Source: Haemophilus haemolyticus_L
Lineage (GTDB): Bacteria; Pseudomonadota; Gammaproteobacteria; Enterobacterales; Pasteurellaceae
Length of the DNA: 64,000 nucleotides
Reading direction: 5' to 3'
NCBI RefSeq assembly: GCF_003490595.1
Contig: NZ_QQGY01000001.1
Coordinates: forward strand, 124,001-188,000
The notes under the pieces are model-generated. The model was not told where the DNA came from, did not search any database, and saw only the letters and a program-made list of their open reading frames with translations. This document shows positions 1 to 9,721 of the stretch, piece by piece. Made by a program: the position numbers and the translations under genes. How positions within the stretch are numbered: position 1 is the stretch's first letter; every line of letters starts with the position of its first letter.

Positions 1-1178
1 TCAGTACCTGCTAATTTTGCAGTGAAACCTGATAAGAAGTAGTATTTAGTTTGTTCTGGTGTCAATTTAGATACTGGTGGTAATACGCCAAATGCATCTG
101 CAGTTAAGAAAATCACTTTCGTTGCGTGACCAGCACGAGAAACTGGTTTTACAATGTTATCGATGTGGTAAATTGGGTAAGACACGCGAGTATTTTCTGT
201 TTTTGAACCATCATCGAAATCAACAGAACCATCTGCACGAACAACCACGTTTTCTAATAATGCATCACGACGGATAGCGCGGTAAATATCCGGTTCATTT
301 TCTTCTGAAAGGTGAATGGTTTTCGCATAGCAACCACCTTCAAAGTTAAAGATACCCACATCATCCCAACCGTGCTCATCATCACCGATTAATTCACGTT
401 TTGGATCGGTTGAAAGTGTTGTTTTACCTGTGCCAGATAAGCCGAAGAAGATTGCTACATCACCATCTTTACCCACGTTAGCTGAGCAGTGCATTGCGCC
501 AACACCTTTAAGTGGTAGGAAGTAGTTCATCATTGAGAACATACCTTTTTTCATTTCACCGCCGTACCAAGTACCACCGATTAATTGAATGCGCTCAGTT
601 AAGTTGAAGGCAACGAAGTTTTCTGAATTTAAACCTTGTTCTTTCCAGTTTGGATTGGTTACTTTAGAACCATTCATTACAACGAAATCTGGTTCAAAGT
701 TTTTGAGTTGTTCTTCAGTTGGGCGAATAAACATGTTTTTCACAAAATGAGCTTGCCATGCAACTTCAGTTACAATACGTACTGCAATACGGTCGTGTTC
801 GCTAGCGCCACAGAAACCATCAACTACAAATAAGCGTTTACGAGAGAGTTGGTTAGTTACCAAGTCTTTTAAGCTTTGCCATGTAGCTTGGTTCATTGGT
901 TTGTTATCATTTTTCGCAGCTTCAGATGTCCACCAAACAGTATCTTTGGTTTTTTCATCTAACACGATATATTTATCTTTTGGTGAACGGCCAGTGAAGA
1001 TACCAGTATCTACAGCTACTGCACCAGTCGTAGTTAAAGTACCTTTTTCAAAGCCTTCTAAACCTGGATTGGTTTCTTCTTCGAACAATTGCTCGTAGCT
1101 TGGATTATAGACAACTTCTTTTACGTCATAAATGCCTAGCGCTTCAAGTTCTTTTACTACTTTGTTTAAGTCTGTCAT
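1..1178 (-). CDS. pckA: phosphoenolpyruvate carboxykinase (ATP), 3' end outside window
   Basis: Cytosolic ATP-dependent PEP carboxykinase converts oxaloacetate to PEP. In capnophilic Pasteurellaceae it can also run in the CO2-fixing direction. About 392 codons from the N-terminus MTDLNKVVKELEALGIYDV are present. The kinase-1a P-loop FGLSGTGKTTL, the metal and nucleotide motif LIGDDEHGWDD and the PEPCK signature around CSANVGKDGDVAIFFG are visible. The C-terminal part runs off the left edge, so this is truncated by the window and not broken. The ATG at 1176-1178 follows a GAGGTGAC ribosome site. A CRP-like site lies about 70 bp upstream. Confidence 0.97.
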   Translation of the reverse strand, partial: MTDLNKVVKELEALGIYDVKEVVYNPSYEQLFEEETNPGLEGFEKGTLTTTGAVAVDTGIFTGRSPKDKYIVLDEKTKDTVWWTSEAAKNDNKPMNQATWQSLKDLVTNQLSRKRLFVVDGFCGASEHDRIAVRIVTEVAWQAHFVKNMFIRPTEEQLKNFEPDFVVMNGSKVTNPNWKEQGLNSENFVAFNLTERIQLIGGTWYGGEMKKGMFSMMNYFLPLKGVGAMHCSANVGKDGDVAIFFGLSGTGKTTLSTDPKRELIGDDEHGWDDVGIFNFEGGCYAKTIHLSEENEPDIYRAIRRDALLENVVVRADGSVDFDDGSKTENTRVSYPIYHIDNIVKPVSRAGHATKVIFLTADAFGVLPPVSKLTPEQTKYYFLSGFTAKLAGT

Positions 1179-1245
1179 AAGTCACCTCTAATATTTAAGA
1201 TTAAAATTTAACTGTCGCCTATTCTAAAGAATGTCAATGCAAAAA

Positions 1246-1265
1246 AATGTTAACTAGATCTCATT
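1246..1265 (-). promoter_or_regulatory. candidate CRP site upstream of pckA
   Basis: TGTTA-N6-TCTCA with a 6-bp spacer (1248-1263) and A/T flanks resembles the CRP consensus TGTGA-N6-TCACA with one mismatch in the left half and one or two in the right. It sits about 70 bp upstream of the pckA start, which fits catabolite control of gluconeogenesis. Confidence 0.45.
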
Positions 1266-1323
1266 TTTGAAAAATTATAGCTCTCCATTACCTATTTTTA
1301 GGTGTATTAATGATGTAGATCAA

Positions 1324-1350
1324 CAATCCCGACATAGCGTCGGGATTGTT
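1324..1350. terminator. hairpin terminator beyond hslO
   Basis: Perfect 10-bp inverted repeat CAATCCCGAC / GTCGGGATTG with a 5-nt loop, followed on the plus strand by a T run. It lies immediately downstream of hslO, whose transcript it probably ends. The T run is better on the opposite strand, so it may work in both directions. Confidence 0.6.
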
Positions 1351-1351
1351 T

Positions 1352-2233
1352 TTAAAGTTTTGTTGATTTTAATTTTTCAATCGCTTCTTTATTAAAGAAG
1401 TAGTGTGTACCACAACACTCACATTGCATATCAATACTGCCTTTATGTTCGGCTAATATTTCATCAATTTCTTCATCAGAGATTAAAAGTAATGCTGAAC
1501 CAGAACGTTCAGCAGAGCAGCCACAGAAAAATTGTACATTTTGTGCTGGATAAAGATTGACGGTTTCTTCGTGATATAAACGATAGAGTAACTCTTCTGC
1601 AGGGAGACCAAATAATTCTTCATCCTTTACTGTTGCTGCGAGCGTAGTTAAATGTTCAAAATCTTCTGGTGTACCAGAACCATCAGGCATAATTTGTAAT
1701 AACATACCTGCTGCCACTGGCTTGCCTTCATATTCTCCAGTACGAATAATTAATTGAGTTTGAAGCTGTTCTGAGCGTACAAAATAATCTTCTAAGCATT
1801 CTGTGATTGTCGGTTTATCCAGACTAATTACACCTTGATAGCGTTCGCCTTCTTTTGGTGCAATAGTAATGACTAATACGCCTTTACCAATCATATTGTG
1901 CAGACTCATATTTTCAGTGATGTTCCCATCCACTCGAGCAAGGGCGCGGATTTGTTGTTGATCATTGCCATTTACTAATGCTAAGCGTAATGGACCATCG
2001 CCTTGAATTTGTACGGTGATATTGCCGTCAAATTTTAGTGTGGCAGTGAGCAAATTAGTCGCCACCATCATTTCACCTAATAAATCTTGTACTGCTTTAG
2101 GATATTGATGGGTATTTAATGTATCAGTGAATGTTTTATTTAAGCGAACCCATTCCCCACGAACCGCACGGTTTTGGAAAAGATAACGGTAAAGCTTGTC
2201 ATTGTCTTGAGTATAGTCTTGTTGATTGGTCAT
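1352..2233 (-). CDS. hslO: Hsp33 redox-regulated chaperonin
   Basis: Hsp33 is a cytosolic holdase that is inactive when reduced and zinc-bound, and is activated by oxidative unfolding. The 293-residue length is normal. The C-terminal zinc motif is intact: CGC at about residue 237 and CECC about 30 residues later, giving the four cysteine ligands in the CXC...CXXC pattern. It lies between pckA and argH on the same strand but is separated from both by hairpins, so it is probably transcribed alone. Confidence 0.96.
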   Translation of the reverse strand: MTNQQDYTQDNDKLYRYLFQNRAVRGEWVRLNKTFTDTLNTHQYPKAVQDLLGEMMVATNLLTATLKFDGNITVQIQGDGPLRLALVNGNDQQQIRALARVDGNITENMSLHNMIGKGVLVITIAPKEGERYQGVISLDKPTITECLEDYFVRSEQLQTQLIIRTGEYEGKPVAAGMLLQIMPDGSGTPEDFEHLTTLAATVKDEELFGLPAEELLYRLYHEETVNLYPAQNVQFFCGCSAERSGSALLLISDEEIDEILAEHKGSIDMQCECCGTHYFFNKEAIEKLKSTKL

Positions 2234-2253
2234 TGATCATTCCTAATTGAAAT

Positions 2254-2285
2254 AAAAAGTGCGGTAGTTTTTCCCGCACTTTTTG
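2254..2285. terminator. uptake-signal inverted pair, terminator after argH
   Basis: AAAAAGTGCGG and its complement CCGCACTTTTT form a stem around an 8-9-nt loop. This is the usual Haemophilus arrangement in which two uptake signal sequences make a Rho-independent terminator. It lies between argH and hslO. Confidence 0.65.
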
Positions 2286-2389
2286 TTTTTATCATCTTAT
2301 TTAAGTGTTGTTACTCATAATTGGGACTATTCAGTGGATTGCAAGGGAGTCTTGTGAAATCCAATTGTGATATGCGCGTTAAAATATGA

Positions 2390-3763
2390 TTAAGCAAATC
2401 TTGTTTTGGTTTCTGCAATAGCTTCGGCAACACGCAATGGCGATACGCCACCTTTTGCACAACGTTTGTCTAAACAAGATTGGAGGGAAAGAATCTCGTA
2501 AACATCATCTCCCACTACCTCACTAAATTGGCGGAATTCAGGGATAGTAAGATCTTCTAATCCTTTGCCTTTCTCGATTGCATAAACAACCGTTTCACCC
2601 ACGATATGATGGGAATCTCGGAAAGGTACGCCTTTAGAGACTAAATAATCCGCTAATTCAGTTGCGTTTGAATAGCCTTTTAACGCAGCTTCACGAGTAC
2701 GTTCAACATTTACTTTCAATTCATCTAATACGAACGTTGCCATGTCCACACAGTTTTGCCAAGTATCTAAGGCATCAAAAATACCTTCTTTGTCTTCTTG
2801 CATATCTTTATTATACGCAAGTGGCAAGCCTTTTAAGGTGATTAACATGCCTGTTAATGAGCCAATCACTCTGCCGGCTTTGCCTCGAATTAACTCACAT
2901 GCATCAGGATTTTTCTTTTGTGGCATTAATGATGAGCCAGAAGTCACGCGGTCGGATAATTCCACGAAATTTGCCTCTCCGCTGTTAAAGATAATCATAT
3001 CTTCAGCAAAGCGGGAAAGATGTGCCATACTGAGGGATGCGATGGAAAGCAACTCGACGATATGATCGCGATCAGAGACACTATCTAAGCTATTTCTAGT
3101 TGCGAAGGCAAAACCAAGATCGTGCGCAAGTGAATCACGATCTACAGCATAAGCCGTACCCGCCAGCGCACCACTACCAAGTGGGCAGGTATTCATTCGA
3201 TTATACGCATCTGTTAAACGTGAATAGTCGCGGTCGAACATTTCCACATATGCCATACACCAATGAGCAAAAGTGATTGGTTGAGCTCGTTGTAAATGGG
3301 TATAGCCAGGCATTACTGCTTGTTGTGTGTTTTCTGCGGTTTGAACTAAGTGGCGTTGCAAATTACGTACTGATTCTTGTAATTCAACCACACGTTGTTT
3401 GCACCATAGTTTTATATCTACTGCCACTTGATCGTTACGGCTACGGCCAGTATGTAATTTTTTACCAAGGTTGCCTACTTTATCAATTAGCTTACTTTCA
3501 ACCCAACTATGAATATCCTCTGCATCATCTTGTAAAATTGCTTGCGGATTTGACCGCACTTCAATAAGTAATTCATTTAGTGCTTGTTCAAGTTGATGCT
3601 GTTCTTCGATAGTTAATACATTCACTTTCACCAAGGCTTTAGACCAACCAATTGAGCCTTGAATATCCTGTTCTGCCAAACGATAATCAAAACGTAACGA
3701 GTCATTAAAATCTTTAAAACGTTTATCCGCTGCCTGCGTAAAACGCCCACCCCAAAGTGCCAT
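2390..3763 (-). CDS. argH: argininosuccinate lyase
   Basis: Cleaves argininosuccinate to arginine and fumarate, the last arginine biosynthesis step. Its 457 residues match the family length. The fumarase/aspartase-superfamily signature GSSLMPQKKNPD, with the catalytic serine loop, is present near residue 280, and HTGRSRNDQVA and TPLGSGALAG-like substrate loops are visible. The N-terminus MALWGGRFTQAADKRF is typical, and the start follows an AAGGAAAG ribosome site. No other arg gene lies in the window. Confidence 0.97.
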   Translation of the reverse strand: MALWGGRFTQAADKRFKDFNDSLRFDYRLAEQDIQGSIGWSKALVKVNVLTIEEQHQLEQALNELLIEVRSNPQAILQDDAEDIHSWVESKLIDKVGNLGKKLHTGRSRNDQVAVDIKLWCKQRVVELQESVRNLQRHLVQTAENTQQAVMPGYTHLQRAQPITFAHWCMAYVEMFDRDYSRLTDAYNRMNTCPLGSGALAGTAYAVDRDSLAHDLGFAFATRNSLDSVSDRDHIVELLSIASLSMAHLSRFAEDMIIFNSGEANFVELSDRVTSGSSLMPQKKNPDACELIRGKAGRVIGSLTGMLITLKGLPLAYNKDMQEDKEGIFDALDTWQNCVDMATFVLDELKVNVERTREAALKGYSNATELADYLVSKGVPFRDSHHIVGETVVYAIEKGKGLEDLTIPEFRQFSEVVGDDVYEILSLQSCLDKRCAKGGVSPLRVAEAIAETKTRFA

Positions 3764-3850
3764 AATCTTTCCTTTTTATTTTAATTAGTTATTCTATTAT
3801 TGTGCATATTTATGCATAAAGCAATATTCTATATTAATAATAAAACAAAA

Positions 3851-3877
3851 ATGGACAAAATCTTTCATTTTGTCCAT
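3851..3877 (-). terminator. terminator after galU
   Basis: 11-bp inverted repeat ATGGACAAAAT / ATTTTGTCCAT with a 5-nt loop, followed on the minus strand by TTTTTG. It sits just past the galU stop. Confidence 0.7.
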
Positions 3878-3897
3878 TCTATCTGTATGAGTGCTAT

Positions 3898-4785
3898 TTA
3901 TAGCGTTTTTGCTAAATTTTTGATAAAGGTTTTGAATTCTTTACCTAATTTTTCGTGACGAATACCGTATTCTACGAAAGCTTCCATATAGCCAATTTTA
4001 TCACCACAGTCGAATGTTTCACCTGTCATATGGAATGCTTCAACAGTTTCTTTTTTAATGAGCATATCAATAGCATCGGTTAATTGGATTTCATCACCAA
4101 CACCAATTGGTGTTTTTTCTAATAAATCCCAAATTGCTGCTGAAAAAACATAACGCCCAACCACAGCAAGATTTGATGGTGCGTCTTCAATAGAAGGTTT
4201 TTCAACAATACTATTAATTTTTGCACTTTCACCACCATTAAGAACGATGCCACCACAGTCTGCAACACCATAGCTACTCACATTTTCTTGTGGAACAGGC
4301 GTTACCATAATTTGGCTTGCTCCAGTTTCATTAAAGCGTTTAATCATTGCAGAAAGATTTTCTTTTTTCTGATCTGCACTGAAATCTGCTAACAATACGT
4401 CAGGTAACACAACGGCAAATGACTCATTGCCTACAAGTGGGCGACCGCACAATACAGCGTGTCCAAGTCCTTTTGCATTACCTTGGCGAACATGCATGAT
4501 AGTTACATCTTTTGGACAGATAGAACGCACTTCTTCTAGAAGTTGACGCTTAACACGTTTTTCTAGCATTGTTTCTAGTTCAAAAGAGGTATCAAAATGG
4601 TTTTCGATAGCATTTTTCGATGAATGAGTGACAAGCACAATTTCTTTTATGCCAGCTGCAACACATTCATTTACCACGTATTGAATCAATGGTTTATCAA
4701 CCAAAGTAAGCATTTCCTTCGGAATTGCCTTCGTGGCAGGCAACATACGTGTACCAAGACCGGCTACAGGAATAATTGCTTTCAT
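3898..4785 (-). CDS. galU: UTP-glucose-1-phosphate uridylyltransferase
   Basis: Makes UDP-glucose, the donor for lipooligosaccharide glucose and, through GalE, galactose. The 295-residue protein has the nucleotidyltransferase start AIIPVAGLGTRMLPATKAIPKEML, with the G-X-G-T-R loop and catalytic lysine region. The metal/nucleotide aspartate in VVLPDVLLAD and the motif IVEKP are also visible. It follows csrA on the same strand with a 23-bp gap, so the two may share a transcript. Confidence 0.96.
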   Translation of the reverse strand: MKAIIPVAGLGTRMLPATKAIPKEMLTLVDKPLIQYVVNECVAAGIKEIVLVTHSSKNAIENHFDTSFELETMLEKRVKRQLLEEVRSICPKDVTIMHVRQGNAKGLGHAVLCGRPLVGNESFAVVLPDVLLADFSADQKKENLSAMIKRFNETGASQIMVTPVPQENVSSYGVADCGGIVLNGGESAKINSIVEKPSIEDAPSNLAVVGRYVFSAAIWDLLEKTPIGVGDEIQLTDAIDMLIKKETVEAFHMTGETFDCGDKIGYMEAFVEYGIRHEKLGKEFKTFIKNLAKTL

Positions 4786-4808
4786 AATATAAAATCCATT
4801 ATTTACGA

Positions 4809-5000
4809 TTATGATGAACTGTCTAATTGTTCATCTTTCATCTGTTTAATTCGTTGGTAAATTTCTTCTCGGTGAACGGATACTTCTTTAGGCGCTTCTA
4901 CACCGAGTTTAACTTGGTTTCCACGTACACTCAAAATCGTGATAGAAATATCATTTCCAATAAGTACACTTTCGCCAACTTTACGAGTCAAGATTAACAT
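4809..5000 (-). CDS. csrA: carbon storage regulator CsrA
   Basis: Small dimeric RNA-binding protein that binds GGA motifs in leaders to control translation and stability. The 63 residues begin MLILTRKVGESVLIGNDI, the conserved first beta strand, and keep the RNA-contact region around VSVHREEIYQRI. A strong AAGGAGAT site precedes the ATG. As in other gammaproteobacteria it lies directly downstream of alaS. Confidence 0.97.
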   Translation of the reverse strand: MLILTRKVGESVLIGNDISITILSVRGNQVKLGVEAPKEVSVHREEIYQRIKQMKDEQLDSSS

Positions 5001-5078
5001 CTTTTATCTCCTTAGTTTGCATTTATTAGATATCCCTATCAATCAAGGAAGGGTTGGCATCCCACCAACCGGCTTGTA

Positions 5079-7703
5079 CTACAGATTTTTGTTTAACCAG
5101 TCTTGCGCCACTTTAACTGCTTGTGCCACATTTTCTGGTTGGGAGCCTCCTGCCATTGCCATATCCGGACGACCACCGCCTTTACCCCCGACCTGTTGAG
5201 CCATTAAATTAACGAGCTCTCCAGCTTTTACTTTGGTAGTTAAATCGTTTGTTACACCAACGACAAGGTTGACTTTTTCATCTAAGATCGATGCGAATGC
5301 GATTACGCCTGAGCCGAGTTGATTTTTTAAATCATCGACCATCACACGTAATGATTTTGTTTCTATGCCGTCTAATTGTTGTGCGATAACAGAAACACCA
5401 TTGATTTTCACCGCACTTTTTACAAAATCAGAACCAGCCTGCATTGCGGCTTTTTCTTTCAGACCTTGCAATTCTTTTTCCACTTTCTTCGCTTTGTCTT
5501 GAAGTTGCTGGATTTTTTCCGCTAAGGTATTTACGTCTGATTTTAATAAGTCCGCGCTTTGGGTTAGAATACGTTGTTGATTATGTAACCACTCAATCGC
5601 ATTTTCACCTGTTACAGCTTCAATACGACGAACGCCTGCCGCCACTGCACTTTCAGTAATAATTTTAAATAGACCGATATCCCCAGTGCGTTTTGCGTGA
5701 ATACCACCACAAAGCTCAATTGAGAAATCGCCCATGGTTAATACGCGAACCTTATCACCATATTTCTCGCCAAAGAGCGCCATTGCCCCTTTAGCTTTTG
5801 CTGAATCAATGTCCATAATATCTGTTTGAACAGGGAAGTTAGCACGGATTTTTTGGTTCACTAATATTTCAATTTGAGTCAATTGCTCTTTTGTAATGGC
5901 TTCAGGTTGAGCAAAGTCAAAACGCAAGGCTTTATCTGAAACAAGTGAGCCTTTTTGCACAACATGTTGACCTAAAACTTGACGTAAGGCCGCGTGCAAT
6001 AAGTGGGTTGCTGAGTGATTGAGTGATGTGTTGTGGCGATGTTCTGCATCCACGATAGCATTCACTGATTGCCCAACTTTCAAACTTCCTTGCGTTAATT
6101 CTCCAATGTGTCCAAATACTTGCCCATATTTTTGGGTATCTTTAACATTAAAGGTCACGCCTTGTGCGCTCAAATATCCGCTGTCACCAATTTGACCACC
6201 TGATTCTGCGTAAAACGGCGTATTTTCTAAAATAACGACCGCACTTTGACCCGCTTTGATACTTTCTACTGATTTACCATCATAGAAAAGTGCGGTGATT
6301 TTTGCTTGAGATTCGACTTCAGTATAGCCTTCGAACTTAGTTTCACCATCTACGCGAATAACGCTGTTGTAGTCCACACCAAACTGACTCGCGGCTTGAG
6401 CACGAGTACGTTGTGCTTCCATTTCACGGTCAAACGCTTGTTCATCAATAGTGATATTGCGCTCACGACATACATCAGCCGTTAAATCCAATGGGAAACC
6501 ATAGGTATCATACAGTTTGAATGCAACTTCACCTGAAAGAACGCCATTTTTTACTTGAGCAAGGGCTTCATCTAATAAGCTTAAGCCACGTTCTAGAGTG
6601 CGAGCGAATTGTTCTTCTTCTAAACGTAATAGTTTTTCAACATTTACTTGTTTTGCTTTTACGTCTTTTCCAGCTTCAGCCATCACTTCAATTAGAGTTG
6701 GCACGAGTTTATAGAAAAAGGCTTCTTTGGCACCTAATAAGTGACCGTGACGAACTGCGCGGCGAATAATTCGACGTAATACATAACCTCGGCCTTCGTT
6801 TGATGGAATAACGCCATCTGCGATTAAATATGCACAAGAACGAATATGGTCAGCGATAACACGTAATGATTTATTACTTAAATCTGTTGTGCCTACAACT
6901 TCAGCCGTTTTTGCGATTAATGTTTTGAAAATATCAATCTCGTAGTTTGAGTTAACATGTTGTAATACAGCAGAAATACGCTCTAAGCCCATACCTGTGT
7001 CAACTGATGGGCGTGGTAATTTTTCCATTGTGCCATCAGCTAAACGGTTGAACTGCATAAACACAACGTTCCAGATTTCGATATAACGGTCGCCATCTTC
7101 TTCTGGTGAGCCTGGAGGTCCGCCCCAAATATGATCACCGTGATCGTAGAAAATTTCAGTACAAGGACCACAAGGACCGGTGTCACCCATTGCCCAGAAG
7201 TTATCTGATGCATAAGGCGCACCTTTGTTATCACCGATACGGATAATACGCTCTGCTGGCACACCAACTTCTTTATGCCAAATATCATAAGCTTCATTAT
7301 CAGTTTCATACACGGTTACCCATAGTTTTTCTTTAGGTAAACCAAGCCATTGTGGAGAAGTTAAATATTCCCAAGCAAAATTAATCGCATCGTGTTTAAA
7401 GTAATCACCAAAGCTGAAGTTACCGAGCATTTCAAAGAAAGTATGATGACGCGCGGTATAACCAACATTTTCTAAGTCGTTATGCTTACCACCAGCACGC
7501 ACGCAACGTTGCGCGGTGGTGGCTCGAGAATAAGGGCGTTTATCCATTCCAAGGAATACATCCTTAAATTGGTTCATCCCAGCATTCGTGAAAAGCAAAG
7601 TCGGATCATTTTCCGGCACAAGTGAGCTACTCTCAACTACTTGGTGGCCTTTGCTATGGAAAAAGTCAAGGAATGATTGTCTTATTTCTGCTGTTGTTTT
7701 CAT
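5079..7703 (-). CDS. alaS: alanyl-tRNA synthetase
   Basis: Charges tRNA-Ala and edits misactivated serine and glycine. The 874 residues match the family. Order: class II catalytic core (residues about 1-240, motif 1 near FTNAGMNQFKDVFLG, motif 2 near RCVRAGGKHNDLENVG), the tRNA-recognition domain, the editing domain with zinc ligands HSATHLLHAAL and CGGIHAKRTG, and the C-Ala domain ending in GGKGGGRPDMAMAGG. Several in-gene uptake signals are present. Confidence 0.98.
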   Translation of the reverse strand: MKTTAEIRQSFLDFFHSKGHQVVESSSLVPENDPTLLFTNAGMNQFKDVFLGMDKRPYSRATTAQRCVRAGGKHNDLENVGYTARHHTFFEMLGNFSFGDYFKHDAINFAWEYLTSPQWLGLPKEKLWVTVYETDNEAYDIWHKEVGVPAERIIRIGDNKGAPYASDNFWAMGDTGPCGPCTEIFYDHGDHIWGGPPGSPEEDGDRYIEIWNVVFMQFNRLADGTMEKLPRPSVDTGMGLERISAVLQHVNSNYEIDIFKTLIAKTAEVVGTTDLSNKSLRVIADHIRSCAYLIADGVIPSNEGRGYVLRRIIRRAVRHGHLLGAKEAFFYKLVPTLIEVMAEAGKDVKAKQVNVEKLLRLEEEQFARTLERGLSLLDEALAQVKNGVLSGEVAFKLYDTYGFPLDLTADVCRERNITIDEQAFDREMEAQRTRAQAASQFGVDYNSVIRVDGETKFEGYTEVESQAKITALFYDGKSVESIKAGQSAVVILENTPFYAESGGQIGDSGYLSAQGVTFNVKDTQKYGQVFGHIGELTQGSLKVGQSVNAIVDAEHRHNTSLNHSATHLLHAALRQVLGQHVVQKGSLVSDKALRFDFAQPEAITKEQLTQIEILVNQKIRANFPVQTDIMDIDSAKAKGAMALFGEKYGDKVRVLTMGDFSIELCGGIHAKRTGDIGLFKIITESAVAAGVRRIEAVTGENAIEWLHNQQRILTQSADLLKSDVNTLAEKIQQLQDKAKKVEKELQGLKEKAAMQAGSDFVKSAVKINGVSVIAQQLDGIETKSLRVMVDDLKNQLGSGVIAFASILDEKVNLVVGVTNDLTTKVKAGELVNLMAQQVGGKGGGRPDMAMAGGSQPENVAQAVKVAQDWLNKNL

Positions 7704-7808
7704 TAAAAAGAATCCTTGTTACCCATAATAAAAATAAAAACTAAACCGTACTATTTTTGCATATTTTTGAAATTTATAAAAAGGCTTTTTGCCAAAACCC
7801 CAAAATAA

Positions 7809-7846
7809 AACCGCACTTCACGACGCTATTTGAGAAGTGCGGTTAA
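7809..7846 (-). terminator. uptake-signal pair terminator after uspA
   Basis: AACCGCACTTC and GAAGTGCGGTT form an inverted repeat over a 14-nt loop, with TTTTATTTT following on the minus strand. It lies just beyond the uspA stop and upstream of alaS. Confidence 0.65.
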
Positions 7847-7890
7847 AATTTAAGTTATTTCAGATTATTCAAAAAACAATTTCTTGTTAA

Positions 7891-8316
7891 TTATTCATCT
7901 CTAAGCGGAACAACCAACATATCAATTTTAATCGTATTCATCACTTGACGTGTTGAAGACATTAACTTACTCCAAAAATCTTGGTGATGTCCCGTCACTA
8001 ATAAATCTACATCATATTGTTCGATGGCATCACTTAGAACTTGCCCTAAATCACCACTGCCACTCAATTTTTCTGAAATTGGATAATCCGCACTTTCAGC
8101 TAAATCTAATAAGGCTTTTTGTGTTTCCGTGGAAATTCTGTCTTGCATCGAAGACATATTCACATCAATCAATCCAGTGTAAAGATCCGAGAAGTTCACA
8201 TCAACGTGGATGATAGAAAGTTTTGCTTCGTGGCGTTTTGCAACCCCAACCGCTTTTTTAAGTAAAACGGGACTCTCTTCAGAAAGATCTACTGCCACTA
8301 AAACGTGTTTGTACAT
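7891..8316 (-). CDS. uspA: universal stress protein A
   Basis: Cytosolic UspA-fold protein induced by stasis and stress. The 141-residue length and start MYKHVLVAVDLSEESPVLLKKAV are typical, as is the C-terminal TRQVMNTIKIDMLVVPL strand. The G-X2-G-X9-G(S/T) ATP loop is only partly kept (VTGHHQDFWSKLMSSTRQ), which suits the non-ATP-binding UspA branch. It has its own terminator and a GGAG ribosome site. Confidence 0.93.
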   Translation of the reverse strand: MYKHVLVAVDLSEESPVLLKKAVGVAKRHEAKLSIIHVDVNFSDLYTGLIDVNMSSMQDRISTETQKALLDLAESADYPISEKLSGSGDLGQVLSDAIEQYDVDLLVTGHHQDFWSKLMSSTRQVMNTIKIDMLVVPLRDE

Positions 8317-8414
8317 AATCGACTCCTTAACTGATTGGTTCGGCTTTTAACTGGTTCTAATGCTAACATTTTGAGCAATAAAAAACTGTGTACTAGATCA
8401 CAATTTAAACATTT

Positions 8415-9710
8415 TTATTCAAAATTCATTAAATTTTCAATGTCTGCAATTTCTTTAGGGGCCGCTGCGGTTAGGATTTTATTACCATATTCAGTCATCA
8501 GTAAATTATCCTCAATGCGCACGCCAATGCCTTTGTATTGCTCTGGCACATCAGCATCTTCTGAAATATAAATACCAGGCTCAACAGTAATCACCATGCC
8601 GATTTCGAGTATCCGCTGTTTATCTTGGCCATAACTACCGACATCATGTACATCTAACCCTAGCCAGTGCCCTAATCCATGCATATAAAATTGTCGATAA
8701 GCTTGTTGTTCAATGAGTGTATCGACATCACCTTTTAAGATACCTAAATCTACTAATCCTTGGGTTTTAATACGAATGACTTCATCATTGGCTTGCTTAA
8801 TGGAATTGCCAGGTACAAGTAATTCAATCGCACGTTTTTGGGCTTTTAAAACTAACTCGTAAATTTCACGTTGAGGCTGACTAAATTTTCCATTTACAGG
8901 AAAAGTGCGGGTAATATCGCCTGCATACATCGCAAATTCACAGCCAGCATCAATGAGCACTAAATCCCCATCATTTAATGGACGATCATTTTCTGTGTAG
9001 TGCAAAATACAGGCGCTACTTCCCCCTGCAACAATGGAATTGTAAGAAGGAAATCTTGCGCAATGGCGATTAAATTCATGCAAAATATCGCTTTCAATTT
9101 CATATTCAAAGCGATTTGGGCGTGTCGTTTGCATCGCTTTAATATGCCCAAGTGCCGTAATTTGTCCCGCTTGTTGCATTAATCGGATTTCATTAGGCGA
9201 TTTTATAAGGCGCATTTCGCTGAGCATTGGTCGCCAATCTAAAATCTCGCTAAAATTTACCGCACTTTCTGCCACTAATTTATCACCCCAAGTATGAATT
9301 TCTGGCACATGGTAAAGTGCGGTCAAATTTTTCAGTATTTTGGGGAGTACGGTAACGAATTCTTCAATAGAATAGGCTTCATTTACATTAAGTTGTTGTG
9401 GTGCTCGTTCAACACCTAATCGGCGACCATTCCACGTTTCAAGTAACGGATCGCGTGGACGAAGAAAAATAATGGCTTTTTCTGCTTGTTCTGTTTTCAG
9501 TAATAACAGCGCTGCATTCGGCTCATTAAAGCCCGTTAAATACCAAAAATAGCTATCTTGACGGAAAGGATAGGTACAATCATTATTACGGCGTTTTTCG
9601 ATTTCAGAAAAAAGCAATAATGCCGAATTAGGTTGCATTTGAGCGAATACTCGTGTGCGGCGTTCCCAAAATTCTTCTTTAGGCAATTCAGCCATATAAG
9701 CCAATTCCAT
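8415..9710 (-). CDS. pepP: Xaa-Pro aminopeptidase P
   Basis: Cytosolic dinuclear manganese aminopeptidase that removes the residue before an N-terminal proline. The protein has 431 residues. The N-terminal domain contains the YPFRQDSYFWYLTGFNEPNA region. The C-terminal pita-bread domain keeps the metal ligands: D in LIDAGCEFAMYAGDITRTFP, H in HGLGHWLGLDVHDVG, and E in TVEPGIYI and GVRIEDN. The first ATG follows AAGGAG at a 7-nt distance and is preferred over the Met five residues in. It lies just downstream of ygfB on the same strand. Confidence 0.95.
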   Translation of the reverse strand: MELAYMAELPKEEFWERRTRVFAQMQPNSALLLFSEIEKRRNNDCTYPFRQDSYFWYLTGFNEPNAALLLLKTEQAEKAIIFLRPRDPLLETWNGRRLGVERAPQQLNVNEAYSIEEFVTVLPKILKNLTALYHVPEIHTWGDKLVAESAVNFSEILDWRPMLSEMRLIKSPNEIRLMQQAGQITALGHIKAMQTTRPNRFEYEIESDILHEFNRHCARFPSYNSIVAGGSSACILHYTENDRPLNDGDLVLIDAGCEFAMYAGDITRTFPVNGKFSQPQREIYELVLKAQKRAIELLVPGNSIKQANDEVIRIKTQGLVDLGILKGDVDTLIEQQAYRQFYMHGLGHWLGLDVHDVGSYGQDKQRILEIGMVITVEPGIYISEDADVPEQYKGIGVRIEDNLLMTEYGNKILTAAAPKEIADIENLMNFE

Positions 9711-9721
9711 TCTAGATCTCC

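Noticed and set aside
1..1178. pckA as a broken gene
   Set aside because: The frame is intact to the window edge; only the window boundary cuts it.
1304..1323. Second CRP site upstream of pckA around TGATGTAGATCAACA
   Set aside because: The half-sites match too poorly and it lies nearer the hslO terminator than the pckA promoter.
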